In this document: piece by piece, positions 1 through 6,337 of the stretch
How positions within the stretch are numbered: the stretch's first letter is position 1
How the letters are laid out: every line of letters begins with the position of its first letter
Source: Caldisericota bacterium
GTDB lineage: Bacteria; Caldisericota; Caldisericia; Cryosericales; Cryosericaceae
Direction of reading: 5' to 3'
Assembly: GCA_026390215.1 (NCBI GenBank)
Contig: JAPLGJ010000070.1
Location: forward strand, 1-7,810
DNA length: 7,810 nt
Made by a program: the position numbers and the translations under genes
Notes under the pieces: model-generated
Told to the model about the DNA's origin: nothing
Database searches by the model: none
What the model saw: the letters and a program-made list of their open reading frames with translations, nothing else

Positions 1-104
1 CGGACGGCCGCAAGCGGCTCGTCGAACGGCTGCGAGATGCCACCCCGTGCCAGCGCGAAACCGGCCGCTTGCTGTGCAGTGATGTGCAGTGCTGTGGGCT
101 TCAC
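1..104 (-). CDS. Winged-helix YcaQ/AlkX-like protein (HTH_42 family), N-terminal fragment
   Basis: Only the first 34 codons lie in the window; the gene runs off the left edge. Read on the minus strand from GTG at 104, residues 6-20 contain LHITAQQAAGFALARGG, followed by the FDEPLAAVR segment. This resembles the start of the HTH_42/YcaQ family, which typically opens with an 'isxxqARrlaLaaqGl' helix and then a segment leading into '..vrrlgaiQiD'. Characterised members (E. coli YcaQ/AlkX, Streptomyces AlkZ) are DNA glycosylases that unhook interstrand crosslinks; other members are uncharacterised. The catalytic QxQ or QxD motif would lie outside the window, so activity cannot be judged. GTG has no good Shine-Dalgarno site of its own. 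It overlaps the stop of an upstream 24-codon ORF as GTGA, which suggests translational coupling. A sequencing or natural frameshift joining the two ORFs is the main alternative. Confidence 0.6.
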   Translation of the reverse strand, partial: MKPTALHITAQQAAGFALARGGISQPFDEPLAAV

Positions 105-175
105 GGGAGCGCCGGGAGCCAGGCACCGCTCAGTTCATGCATGCTGCGAACGCTCAACTGATGTGGGTACGTCAT
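101..175 (-). CDS. 24-codon leader ORF overlapping the YcaQ/AlkX-like gene
   Basis: Minus-strand ATG at 175 is preceded by GGAGGAG (184-178), the strongest Shine-Dalgarno match in the window. The ORF begins MTYPHQLSVR, ends GAWLPALP and stops with TGA at 103-101. That stop overlaps the GTG start of the next gene in the four-base form GTGA. A promoter-like TATACT lies about 27 bases upstream of the ATG. I recognise no family and see no run of one amino acid that would mark a classical attenuator peptide. The likely role is to load ribosomes that then re-initiate on the weak GTG. Alternatively it is the true N-terminus separated by a frameshift, but the downstream peptide already looks like a complete family N-terminus. 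Confidence 0.45.
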   Translation of the reverse strand: MTYPHQLSVRSMHELSGAWLPALP

Positions 176-177
176 CT

Positions 178-184
178 CTCCTCC
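178..184 (-). promoter_or_regulatory. Strong Shine-Dalgarno site of the leader ORF
   Basis: The minus strand reads GGAGGAG followed by AG and then ATG (175). It is the only strong ribosome-binding site serving the YcaQ/AlkX-like transcript; the GTG at 104 lacks one. The site therefore decides that translation starts at the short leader ORF. Confidence 0.6.
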
Positions 185-201
185 AAGTGTAGGGTCACGT
201 C

Positions 202-230
202 AGTATAGCGCGCGACGCGCCGGCGTCACG
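202..230 (-). promoter_or_regulatory. Candidate sigma70-type promoter for the leader ORF and YcaQ/AlkX-like gene
   Basis: The minus strand carries TATACT (207-202, five of six bases of the -10 consensus). A weak -35, CGTGAC (230-225), sits 17 bases upstream. Transcription would begin near 195, leaving about 20 bases before the leader ATG. The -10 is convincing but the -35 is poor. A GC-rich inverted repeat occupies part of the spacer and touches the -35. Confidence 0.4.
214..227. repeat. Short inverted repeat inside the divergent promoter region
   Basis: GACGC (214-218), a GCCG spacer and GCGTC (223-227) form a perfect 5-bp inverted repeat. It lies within the spacer and -35 of the minus-strand promoter candidate and between the two divergent transcripts, where a repressor operator could sit. 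The surrounding sequence is a run of CG-rich alternating bases, so chance is a serious alternative. Confidence 0.25.
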
Positions 231-236
231 CGCCGC

Positions 237-265
237 TTGCATCGCCCCGGCATTCTTGCTAGCAT
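237..265 (+). promoter_or_regulatory. Candidate promoter of the large surface-protein gene
   Basis: TTGCAT (237-242) and TAGCAT (260-265) are separated by 17 bases; they match three and four of six consensus positions. Transcription would start near 272, downstream of the earliest in-frame TTG (256) and about 46 bases before the preferred ATG (319). This is a weak match and is offered only as the best candidate in the gap. Confidence 0.3.
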
Positions 266-318
266 GCTGGCAATACGAGGCAGCGTCTGAGCGTCGAGAT
301 CGGTGCAGGGGGTGGAGT

Positions 319-3300
319 ATGTGTAGCCTGAGGACTGCAACACCGCGAACTTGTTCCGCACGCTGGAACCTGACTTGGCGCAGAATTGTCTGCATGCTGC
401 TGGTTCTCGTTCTGACTGCTGCTGCAGTGCCACCTGTTTCCCGGCTGGACGCCGCGTCGACTTGGGCACGGACATACCGTGGCGATGGTGGAACATTCGG
501 TCAAGGAGCACTGCGGATGCCCGGTGGCGACATCGTTTTCACCGGGACGCTTGAAGGCAGCCTGGTCGTGACACGTCTGAGCCCGGAGGGTGAGATACGC
601 TGGAGCAACACGTACGGAATCGGTGCCAACAATGCAGAAGAGATGGTGAGGGCAATCGCGTGCACACCGAGCGGCATGCTCGTCTTTCGGGGGGAAGAGC
701 TGGTGCGGCTCAATGACTCCGGGACTGTCCGGTGGGCGCACAACTACAAGGTCTATACGCCGTCCGACGCACTGCGTGTGACCACCTTTACCGATGCAGT
801 GCAGCTTGCGGACGGTGGCCTTGCCGTCTGCGGGGAAACGTACAACTCTGTCGTCTTCCTGTGCCGGCTGAAGTCTGACGGTACCGTCCTCTGGACCAAG
901 TCTTACGCACTGCAGAACAGCTTTGGAGCCCGCGTATTCGCCCTGTCCAACGGGGGGTTTCTCCTTGGCGCGACGTCGTCGGTCCTGACGAACGGGACGC
1001 ACACACCTGAGTTGATGTGGCTGAGTGCGGATGGCAAGGTCCAGCGCTCACTTGCCTATGAAGACACGACGACGCCGAAGTCCTCGTACGGCCAGACGAT
1101 GAGCATGGCCATGACGTCCACCGGTCCTGTCCTTTGTCAATGGCGCTACTCAAAAGGCTGCTTTGGGACGAACGTCATCAAGCTGGACTCTGCCGGCGGC
1201 GTGCAGTGGACGACATGGGTGGGCGGGCTGCGGAGTGGCAGTGCCGACGCCGGCCTTTGGGGCATCGATGTGGCCCCGGATGGAAGCATCGTTGCCGTGG
1301 GTGCCACAACTGAGTTCAGTGAGCATGACGACTTCGGATATGATGGTCTCGCGATGAAGCTGACGGCCGGGGGAGGCGTCGCGTGGATGTCCACGGTCGA
1401 CCGAGCGGTCTTTGCGGCGGCAGGCCACCCCGGAGCTGTCGCTGCAATGGATGATGGAGGTCTGGCCTGGGCAGCGACGAGTCACCGTGAGAAGACCACA
1501 AATTGGGATGCTTTCATCATTCGCATGGGGCCCGACGGTACGGCGGGGAAGCTGGGCAATTACCTGACCCAGGTCGACATCGGCAACAGCAAGCTTGTGC
1601 GGATCGAGCACCCGACGGTCACTGCCGCTGCGTCCACGAGGACCTCCGGGGCAATCGAGTGCGAAAGCGAGGACATTAACGTGGAGCCAACTGACGCCGG
1701 ACTGAACGGCACCGAGGTCGAGGGGACGGCTCTCGCGATGCTTACGCTGGTGCCACTGTACCCCGCCGACCCGGCGACTCCTTCATCCATCATGCAGGGT
1801 GGTATGATGTACCGGTACTACACCGTGCTGGACGCCGAAGGCAAGACGGTCAAAGGGGCCGAGCTCCGCTACTACAACCCGTTCTCCAGTACGACGGTGA
1901 CGGCTACGTCGGACGAGCACGGGGAGATCGTCTTCAGCTTCACCGTGCCACGCAATGAGGAACCGCAGCACTGGGACAAGACCCTCACCATCGACCGCGT
2001 CCGCGTGAATGGGCTCCGCAGCGTTCTGTCGAGCAGGCCCGACTTTGCCACCGATGTCCTGCCGCTCTCGTGGTCGACGAACTGGATGATGGGAAACGCT
2101 ATTGCGGGGAAGGCAGGGCTCGGTATCGGCGCCGGTGTTTTTGGGGCTGTCCAGCAAGGTGGGGGTATGGTTGTCACCAGGACTGCTGCTGATCCCGCCT
2201 GGGACGGAAACGGGTCGATGTCTGTGACCGACAGCATGTCTGCCGAGGCCGCAATCGGCGTGCAGGGGGACCTAGGCAAGGTACGTCTCGGCACCGTGCA
2301 GGCCAAGGCGGCGGACGCGTCCTCCAAGGCGACGGTCGGCACGTTCATCGACTTCGCCACCCTGTTCAACAAGCCATCGGAGTGTTCCATAACGGACAAG
2401 CTGATGGCGGCGCTTGCCCTGCTGTGTGGCGTGAGCCAGGTTACCAGCGCCGGTGTCACCACGATCATGGGAGTAGCCCAGAGTGCCATTGCCGCAGCAC
2501 TGTCCAGTGATGTTGAGATGGAGCACATCACCGGCGGGCTGTCCGTTGGCATATCTGGGGAAGTGGCAGGGGTGGCGCTCGAACTCGCCAAGAGTGACAA
2601 GAAAGGATCCAGCGGCGCCTCGACCGTGAACAGCGTCAGCGGTGTGAGCATTGGCAAAGCCGGGGTTGGTGAGAAGTTTCTCCTCTCTGTCACGGGATAT
2701 CCGGGAGCTGGTGAGCTGAGCGGCAAGGCGGGGGTCCAGGTGAGCGTCTCCTTCTCGGTGGTGGAAGCGCTTGGCTATTCGGTGCTTGGATGGTCCGGCG
2801 CAGACGCTGTCTCGGCAGAAGTCGTGGTAGATCCTTTGAATACGTCATTCGAGCGGTTCGTCGTGACCATGTCCGTGCCACCCGACGACCGGGGTGAATC
2901 GCAGGAAACAAAGCTCACCGTGGACCGCTCCGTACTAGGTGCTGCAGCGAACGCTGCTATTGGGCAGCTCATGGCTCTGGCTCCAACCGTCGCGGCATCG
3001 AGCGACAAGCGAATCGTTATCAGCAAGGAGTTCTGCGGGCAGATCCTCCAGGGTATCGTGAATGCTGCTTCGTCGATTGCCATTCCGTACGAGCATGTCG
3101 TCACCCAGGACAAGAACCCGACCAGTATTGAGGTCGGATTGGGCGTCAACATCCTCGGCAACGAAGTCGACCTGGCCATCAAGCCGACCTGGGGCCGCTA
3201 TCAGTCGTGCCCGGTCGAGCGTGGGGTGTTCGTTCCTGTCGACAAGGAACTGCGGGTCGGTCGCATGGTCAAGCTGGAGTCGTATCCGACGAACCTGTTC

Positions 3301-4581
3301 AGTGCTCAGGTGGACACGCTGGGAAGCGTCGTGGTCGAATTGCTGAAAGTTGTCGGAGACATCTTGTCGAAGATATGGGACATCGCGACGGGCCTGCTCT
3401 CCTCAGCCGGAAACACCATCCTGTCGACTGGTGCCAACGTCGGTGGGAAAGTGCTTGGCGGGGCGACGACTGTCTTTGAGAAGGGTACCAGCATTCTGCT
3501 GTCACCACTTGGCGCGATGCCCGGTGTGTGGGCAGTCCCCGTTGCTGCTACGTCGACCAAGCGAGTGACGCAGATTGCGGCTCCGTCGGACGGGACAGGC
3601 TTCTCTGTGGGTGGCATCTATGTTCTCCAGCCAGAGAACGGCACCCTGTCGAAGCCGGCATCGCTGACACTGAACTACACTCCTGCGGCTGCCGGCGTGC
3701 GTGACCCCGGGACCTTCGGGATTTACCACTATGACCTGCGGACACGGAGCTGGAGGCCGGTTTCCGCAACGCACGATCAGGCGACAAGGAAGCTGACTGC
3801 CCAGATCACTCAGCTGGGTGGCTACTGTATCGGATCCGACACGCAACCTCCAGCATTCGAGCTGTTGCTGCCCTCCGGGACGCCGTCGGTCGTGACCACC
3901 CTCCTGCCACAACTGGTCGTGGCGTGCCGCGACCAGGGGGCCGGCATCGTGCCGGCGACGTTCACGGCTGCGATCGACGGCAACCCAGTCCAGGCAGACT
4001 GGTCCGTGGCTGCCCTGCAGGGGACACTCACCGTGGACGATCCCCTTGCGGACGGCAGCCATGTCCTGACCGTCCAGGCGAGCGACGGTACCGGGAACAA
4101 GGGCAGTGCAACGTTCAGCCTCGAAGTGCGGCAGGCGCCCGCGCCTCCAGTGCTGCGGCTCGATAGCGTGAGTACGGCAGAAGTGCAGCTGGGGCTGGAG
4201 GCCGGGACAGGCGGTGGCCAGCCGACGTCGTTCGTCCTCTGGCGAGCAGAGCCTGCAACAGGCATTGTCTATTACCGCATGGGTACGGTGAAGGCTGGAA
4301 CGGGCGCATATGTCGACAAGGAGGTCCAGCCCGGTGCGACGTACCTGTATGCTGCGACGGCGCTGACTTCTGCCGATACCGAAGGACCCATGTCGGAACC
4401 GCTCCAGGCCGTGATTCCTGGGGTTCCAGGCGGTCAAGAGGGCACGGGAGACGGAGAGCAGTCAGCACGTCTGCCTCTGGCCTTGGTTCTTGGCGGCTTG
4501 GCAGCACTGGCCGTCATGGCTGCGGCAGCACTGGCAGTCGTCCTGACGCTCAGAAAGCGCCGGCGTCCTCCTGCTCGGTAG
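319..4581 (+). CDS. Very large secreted, membrane-anchored surface protein with N-terminal beta-propeller and C-terminal Ig-like/FN3-type domains
   Basis: The product is 1420 residues from ATG 319. That start was chosen because GGGGGTG (308-314, one G-U wobble from GGAGGTG) sits four bases before it, and because the extra residues from TTG 256 are charged and not signal-like. ATG 394 is possible but has no ribosome-binding site. In order: an Arg-rich signal peptide with hydrophobic core at residues 23-37 and likely cleavage near 45 (SRLDA/AST); seven propeller repeats at about 47-424; an Ig-like or carboxypeptidase-regulatory-like domain at 474-584 (AELRYYNP, EIVFSFTVP); an unrecognised Gly/Ala/Val/Ser-rich middle at about 592-1079; a ZU5-like beta domain at 1094-1172; an Ig-like domain opening DTQPPAFELLLP at 1174-1270; a probable FN3 domain at 1275-1366; a Gly-rich linker; a transmembrane helix at 1385-1411; and a cytoplasmic RKRRRPPAR tail. 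Topology is thus type I, with nearly the whole chain outside. There is no LPXTG. No enzyme motif was recognised; adhesion or envelope structure is inference. It stands alone, diverging from the left-edge gene. Confidence 0.85.
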   Translation: MCSLRTATPRTCSARWNLTWRRIVCMLLVLVLTAAAVPPVSRLDAASTWARTYRGDGGTFGQGALRMPGGDIVFTGTLEGSLVVTRLSPEGEIRWSNTYGIGANNAEEMVRAIACTPSGMLVFRGEELVRLNDSGTVRWAHNYKVYTPSDALRVTTFTDAVQLADGGLAVCGETYNSVVFLCRLKSDGTVLWTKSYALQNSFGARVFALSNGGFLLGATSSVLTNGTHTPELMWLSADGKVQRSLAYEDTTTPKSSYGQTMSMAMTSTGPVLCQWRYSKGCFGTNVIKLDSAGGVQWTTWVGGLRSGSADAGLWGIDVAPDGSIVAVGATTEFSEHDDFGYDGLAMKLTAGGGVAWMSTVDRAVFAAAGHPGAVAAMDDGGLAWAATSHREKTTNWDAFIIRMGPDGTAGKLGNYLTQVDIGNSKLVRIEHPTVTAAASTRTSGAIECESEDINVEPTDAGLNGTEVEGTALAMLTLVPLYPADPATPSSIMQGGMMYRYYTVLDAEGKTVKGAELRYYNPFSSTTVTATSDEHGEIVFSFTVPRNEEPQHWDKTLTIDRVRVNGLRSVLSSRPDFATDVLPLSWSTNWMMGNAIAGKAGLGIGAGVFGAVQQGGGMVVTRTAADPAWDGNGSMSVTDSMSAEAAIGVQGDLGKVRLGTVQAKAADASSKATVGTFIDFATLFNKPSECSITDKLMAALALLCGVSQVTSAGVTTIMGVAQSAIAAALSSDVEMEHITGGLSVGISGEVAGVALELAKSDKKGSSGASTVNSVSGVSIGKAGVGEKFLLSVTGYPGAGELSGKAGVQVSVSFSVVEALGYSVLGWSGADAVSAEVVVDPLNTSFERFVVTMSVPPDDRGESQETKLTVDRSVLGAAANAAIGQLMALAPTVAASSDKRIVISKEFCGQILQGIVNAASSIAIPYEHVVTQDKNPTSIEVGLGVNILGNEVDLAIKPTWGRYQSCPVERGVFVPVDKELRVGRMVKLESYPTNLFSAQVDTLGSVVVELLKVVGDILSKIWDIATGLLSSAGNTILSTGANVGGKVLGGATTVFEKGTSILLSPLGAMPGVWAVPVAATSTKRVTQIAAPSDGTGFSVGGIYVLQPENGTLSKPASLTLNYTPAAAGVRDPGTFGIYHYDLRTRSWRPVSATHDQATRKLTAQITQLGGYCIGSDTQPPAFELLLPSGTPSVVTTLLPQLVVACRDQGAGIVPATFTAAIDGNPVQADWSVAALQGTLTVDDPLADGSHVLTVQASDGTGNKGSATFSLEVRQAPAPPVLRLDSVSTAEVQLGLEAGTGGGQPTSFVLWRAEPATGIVYYRMGTVKAGTGAYVDKEVQPGATYLYAATALTSADTEGPMSEPLQAVIPGVPGGQEGTGDGEQSARLPLALVLGGLAALAVMAAAALAVVLTLRKRRRPPAR
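457..1590 (+). repeat. Seven-repeat beta-propeller coding region
   Basis: Two alternating motifs each occur seven times. Motif A is a 'xxxxxDGGxxxxGxT' strand pair (e.g. RMPGGDIVFTGT, QLADGGLAVCGET, VAPDGSIVAVGAT). Motif B is a 'LxxDGxxxWxxxY' strand (e.g. RLSPEGEIRWSNTYG, RLKSDGTVLWTKSY, KLDSAGGVQWTTWVG). Motif B starts fall at residues near 81, 127, 178, 231, 285, 343 and 398 of the protein, a spacing of 46-58 residues. This resembles the delta-60/PQQ-like 'narrative' propellers common on bacterial surface proteins. The last copy is degenerate (the Trp is lost). Confidence 0.7.
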
Positions 4582-4588
4582 CACGAGC
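4573..4588 (+). other. Stem-loop across the stop codon of the surface-protein gene
   Basis: GCTCG (4573-4577), a six-base loop and CGAGC (4584-4588) form a perfect 5-bp stem with the TAG stop in the loop. Flanking CT and GCAG could extend it with a bulge. No T-tract follows, so this is not a standard intrinsic terminator; it might pause polymerase or protect the 3' end. Confidence 0.25.
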
Positions 4589-4656
4589 GCAGGGACTCAT
4601 CCAGGAGTGTGGCCGTCCACCAGTTTGCTGACGTGGCAGTAAGCTGGGTTTCGCAG

Positions 4657-4684
4657 TTGTGCCGCGCGGCGAACGGCGTACGAT
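4657..4684 (+). promoter_or_regulatory. Candidate promoter of the PII-like/antiporter operon
   Basis: The 164-base gap 4582-4745 holds TTGTGC (4657-4662) and TACGAT (4679-4684) with a 16-base spacer; they match three and four of six consensus bases. Transcription would start near 4691, giving a leader of about 55 bases. The match is weak. Read-through from the large gene upstream is possible because no strong terminator separates them. Confidence 0.3.
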
Positions 4685-4699
4685 GGTCGTGACTGCAAC

Positions 4700-4714
4700 C
4701 CGGTTGTTGACCGG
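4700..4714 (+). other. Small hairpin in the PII-like operon leader
   Basis: CCGGT (4700-4704), loop TGTTG and ACCGG (4710-4714) form a perfect 5-bp stem, about 30 bases before the start codon. No T-tract follows. A second tiny repeat, ATCT/AGAT, lies at about 4718-4728. The hairpin is too small to call a riboswitch; it may be chance in GC-rich DNA. Confidence 0.25.
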
Positions 4715-4745
4715 CGAATCTGACAGATGGTGAAAGGCGGCTGAC

Positions 4746-5108
4746 ATGTATGCGCTCGTAGCTGTGCTTGCCGACGAGGAGAAAGTGCGTCGGATACTCC
4801 GGGAATTTCCCCTCATCGACGTTCGTGGCGCCACCGTCATCGAGTCGCGCGGAATCGGGAGTCTGGCAGATGGTGACGTCCCCATGTTTACGAACCTGAC
4901 GCGCGTCCTCGCCGGCGGTTCATCTGCCGTGCGCTACACCCTGTTCTCGGTGATCATGACGCCTGAGACACTGGAGAAGGCGAAGCGCCTGATCCTGGAC
5001 GTCGTCGGCAACATCGAGGAGCGGGATACGGGGATCATGTTTGTTGTCCCCCTGGCTGAGGTGTACGGGCTGGCGCCGGCAATGCCCGGCAGTGGAGAAC
5101 AGGCCTGA
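4746..5108 (+). CDS. PII-like (GlnB-fold) signalling protein linked to an antiporter
   Basis: The 120-residue length matches PII proteins. ATG 4746 is the first possible start: an in-frame TGA lies at 4731-4733, and AAAGGCGG ends five bases before it. The sequence follows the GlnB fold in order: strand LVAVL (4-8); helix DEEKVRRILREF (10-21); VRGATVIESRGIG (26-38), closely matching the canonical VQGITVTEVKGFG; a T-loop-sized insert (39-62); strand YTLFSVIM (64-71); helix PETLEKAKRLILDVVG (73-88); and a closing DTGIMFVVPLAEVYGL (94-109). It lacks the uridylylated Tyr context of GlnB and the exact TGxxGDGKIF B-loop, so it is a divergent PII-like protein, not GlnB or GlnK. PII-fold proteins are usually cytosolic trimers that bind nucleotides and regulate partners through the T-loop. 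The gene overlaps the antiporter gene by one base, so that transporter is the obvious partner. The ligand is unknown. Confidence 0.8.
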   Translation: MYALVAVLADEEKVRRILREFPLIDVRGATVIESRGIGSLADGDVPMFTNLTRVLAGGSSAVRYTLFSVIMTPETLEKAKRLILDVVGNIEERDTGIMFVVPLAEVYGLAPAMPGSGEQA

Positions 5109-6337
5109 TGGATATTCTGCTCGACCTCGGGCTCATCATCGCCATCTCGGTCGTCTTTGCCTGGCTCCTGAGCCGCGCTGGTGTCACCCGGGTGCTTGGA
5201 TACATCATTGCAGGAATCCTGGCGGGGCTGACGCTGCAACGCGTCATTCAGCCGACACTGATCGCCGGGTTCGATGCCCTGAGTGGAGCCGCTCTTGGCT
5301 TCGTGACGTTTCTTATTGGCGAGGACTTCACGGCCATGGGCATCCGCCGTATGGGCGTGCGGGGGCCGGTCCTTGCCACCGTGCAGGCGCTCCTGACATT
5401 CGCCGTCGTGCTCGCCGGTATCGTCACACTGGGGACGCTGGGTCTCTTCCGACTTGAGCACCTCGTGCCCGAAGCCCTGCTCCTGGCGGCGACGGCGACT
5501 GCCACCGCTCCTGCAGCCACGTTCGAGGTCATCAAGCGGCTCAAGGCACACGGCCCCGTCACGGACACGCTCGCCATGGCAGTGACATTCGATGATGCAG
5601 TTGGCATCGTCGTCTTCGACATCAGTGTCGTCGTCGCGAGGGCAATGATGGGTGGCAGTGTTGCCCCTGGGTGGGGAATCCTGACGACGTCCCTGCGGGA
5701 ACTCGGTCTGTCTTTCGCACTTGGCACGGGCGCAGGTCTTGTCTTCGGCCTGGCCGCTCGCCTGTTGCGCTCGCGCAACGAAGTCCGAGTACTGGGCATC
5801 GGCATGGTTCTGTTGACAGTAGGCCTCAGCCGTGTGTGGGAGCTGTCACCGCTGTTGGCCTCCCTGGTTCTGGGGGCGGTCTTCGCCAATGTCGCACCTT
5901 CCGCTGACCGTGTGTTCGAGGATGTGGATCACTGGTCGAGCCCGCTGCTGCTCTTGTTCTTCTTCCTTGCCGGGGCGACGACGGACTTCAGACTGCTGAG
6001 CAGTGCATGGCCCGTGGTGCTGGTCTACATCCTGCTGCGTGCGGTCGGCAAGATTGGAGGATCAGGCATCGGAGGATGGATCATCAGGGCTCCGAGGAGC
6101 GTGCGCCGCAATCTTGGACTGTCCATGCTGCCGCAGGCAGGTCTCGCCATAGGGCATGCGCTGGTCGTCACCAGCCTGTTCCCGAACCTCACGTACATCA
6201 GCATGACCGTCGTGGTGGCAGTGCTCCTGTTCGATGTCGTCGGTTCCTGGATGACGAGGCGCGTGCTGACAAGGTGCGGCGAGGCTGGGGGCCCCATTGT
6301 GACCCTCGACGGGCACCACGCGGAAGTTGTCGACTAG
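5108..6337 (+). CDS. CPA2-type cation:proton antiporter without a C-terminal regulatory domain
   Basis: This 409-residue, strongly hydrophobic protein has roughly 11-13 membrane segments and fits the Na+/H+ exchanger (PF00999) domain of the CPA2 (KefB/NapA/GerN) group. Visible hallmarks are the opening helix with RVLGYIIAGILAG (28-40), an unwound-helix segment ATATATAPAAT (128-138), the ion-binding pair FDD (Asp162-Asp163), a conserved-type Lys315 in RAVGKIGGSGIGG, and MLPQAGLAIGHALV (340-353). In characterised CPA2 antiporters an Asp-Asp pair with the helix-10 Lys goes with electrogenic Na+/H+ exchange, so that mode is inferred here; K+ cannot be excluded. The chain ends in a short polar tail after the last helix, with no RCK/TrkA-N or universal-stress domain. 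The start overlaps the PII-like stop as TGATG, with GGAG (5094-5097) ten bases upstream. The two are almost certainly co-transcribed and translationally coupled. Confidence 0.88.
   Translation: MDILLDLGLIIAISVVFAWLLSRAGVTRVLGYIIAGILAGLTLQRVIQPTLIAGFDALSGAALGFVTFLIGEDFTAMGIRRMGVRGPVLATVQALLTFAVVLAGIVTLGTLGLFRLEHLVPEALLLAATATATAPAATFEVIKRLKAHGPVTDTLAMAVTFDDAVGIVVFDISVVVARAMMGGSVAPGWGILTTSLRELGLSFALGTGAGLVFGLAARLLRSRNEVRVLGIGMVLLTVGLSRVWELSPLLASLVLGAVFANVAPSADRVFEDVDHWSSPLLLLFFFLAGATTDFRLLSSAWPVVLVYILLRAVGKIGGSGIGGWIIRAPRSVRRNLGLSMLPQAGLAIGHALVVTSLFPNLTYISMTVVVAVLLFDVVGSWMTRRVLTRCGEAGGPIVTLDGHHAEVVD

Noticed and set aside
72..96. Direct repeat of TGTGCAGTG near the left edge
   Set aside because: The two close copies fall inside the coding frame of the YcaQ/AlkX-like gene, in the segment encoding ALHITAQQ, and are explained by codon use.
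256..318. N-terminal extension of the large protein starting at TTG 256
   Set aside because: The extra 21 residues are charged and Cys/Trp-containing, there is no ribosome-binding site before TTG, and ATG 319 has a good one. A weak promoter candidate would also place the transcript start downstream of 256.
1872..2726. Long minus-strand ORF (284 codons) inside the surface-protein gene
   Set aside because: It is a shadow of GC-rich coding sequence: Pro/Ser/Thr-rich, no recognisable motifs, and it lies opposite a continuous, domain-consistent plus-strand frame. The same holds for 3502-4437 and 259-1002.
4605..4618. GTGG/CCAC inverted repeat after the surface-protein gene as an intrinsic terminator
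   Set aside because: The stem is only four base pairs and no T-run follows.
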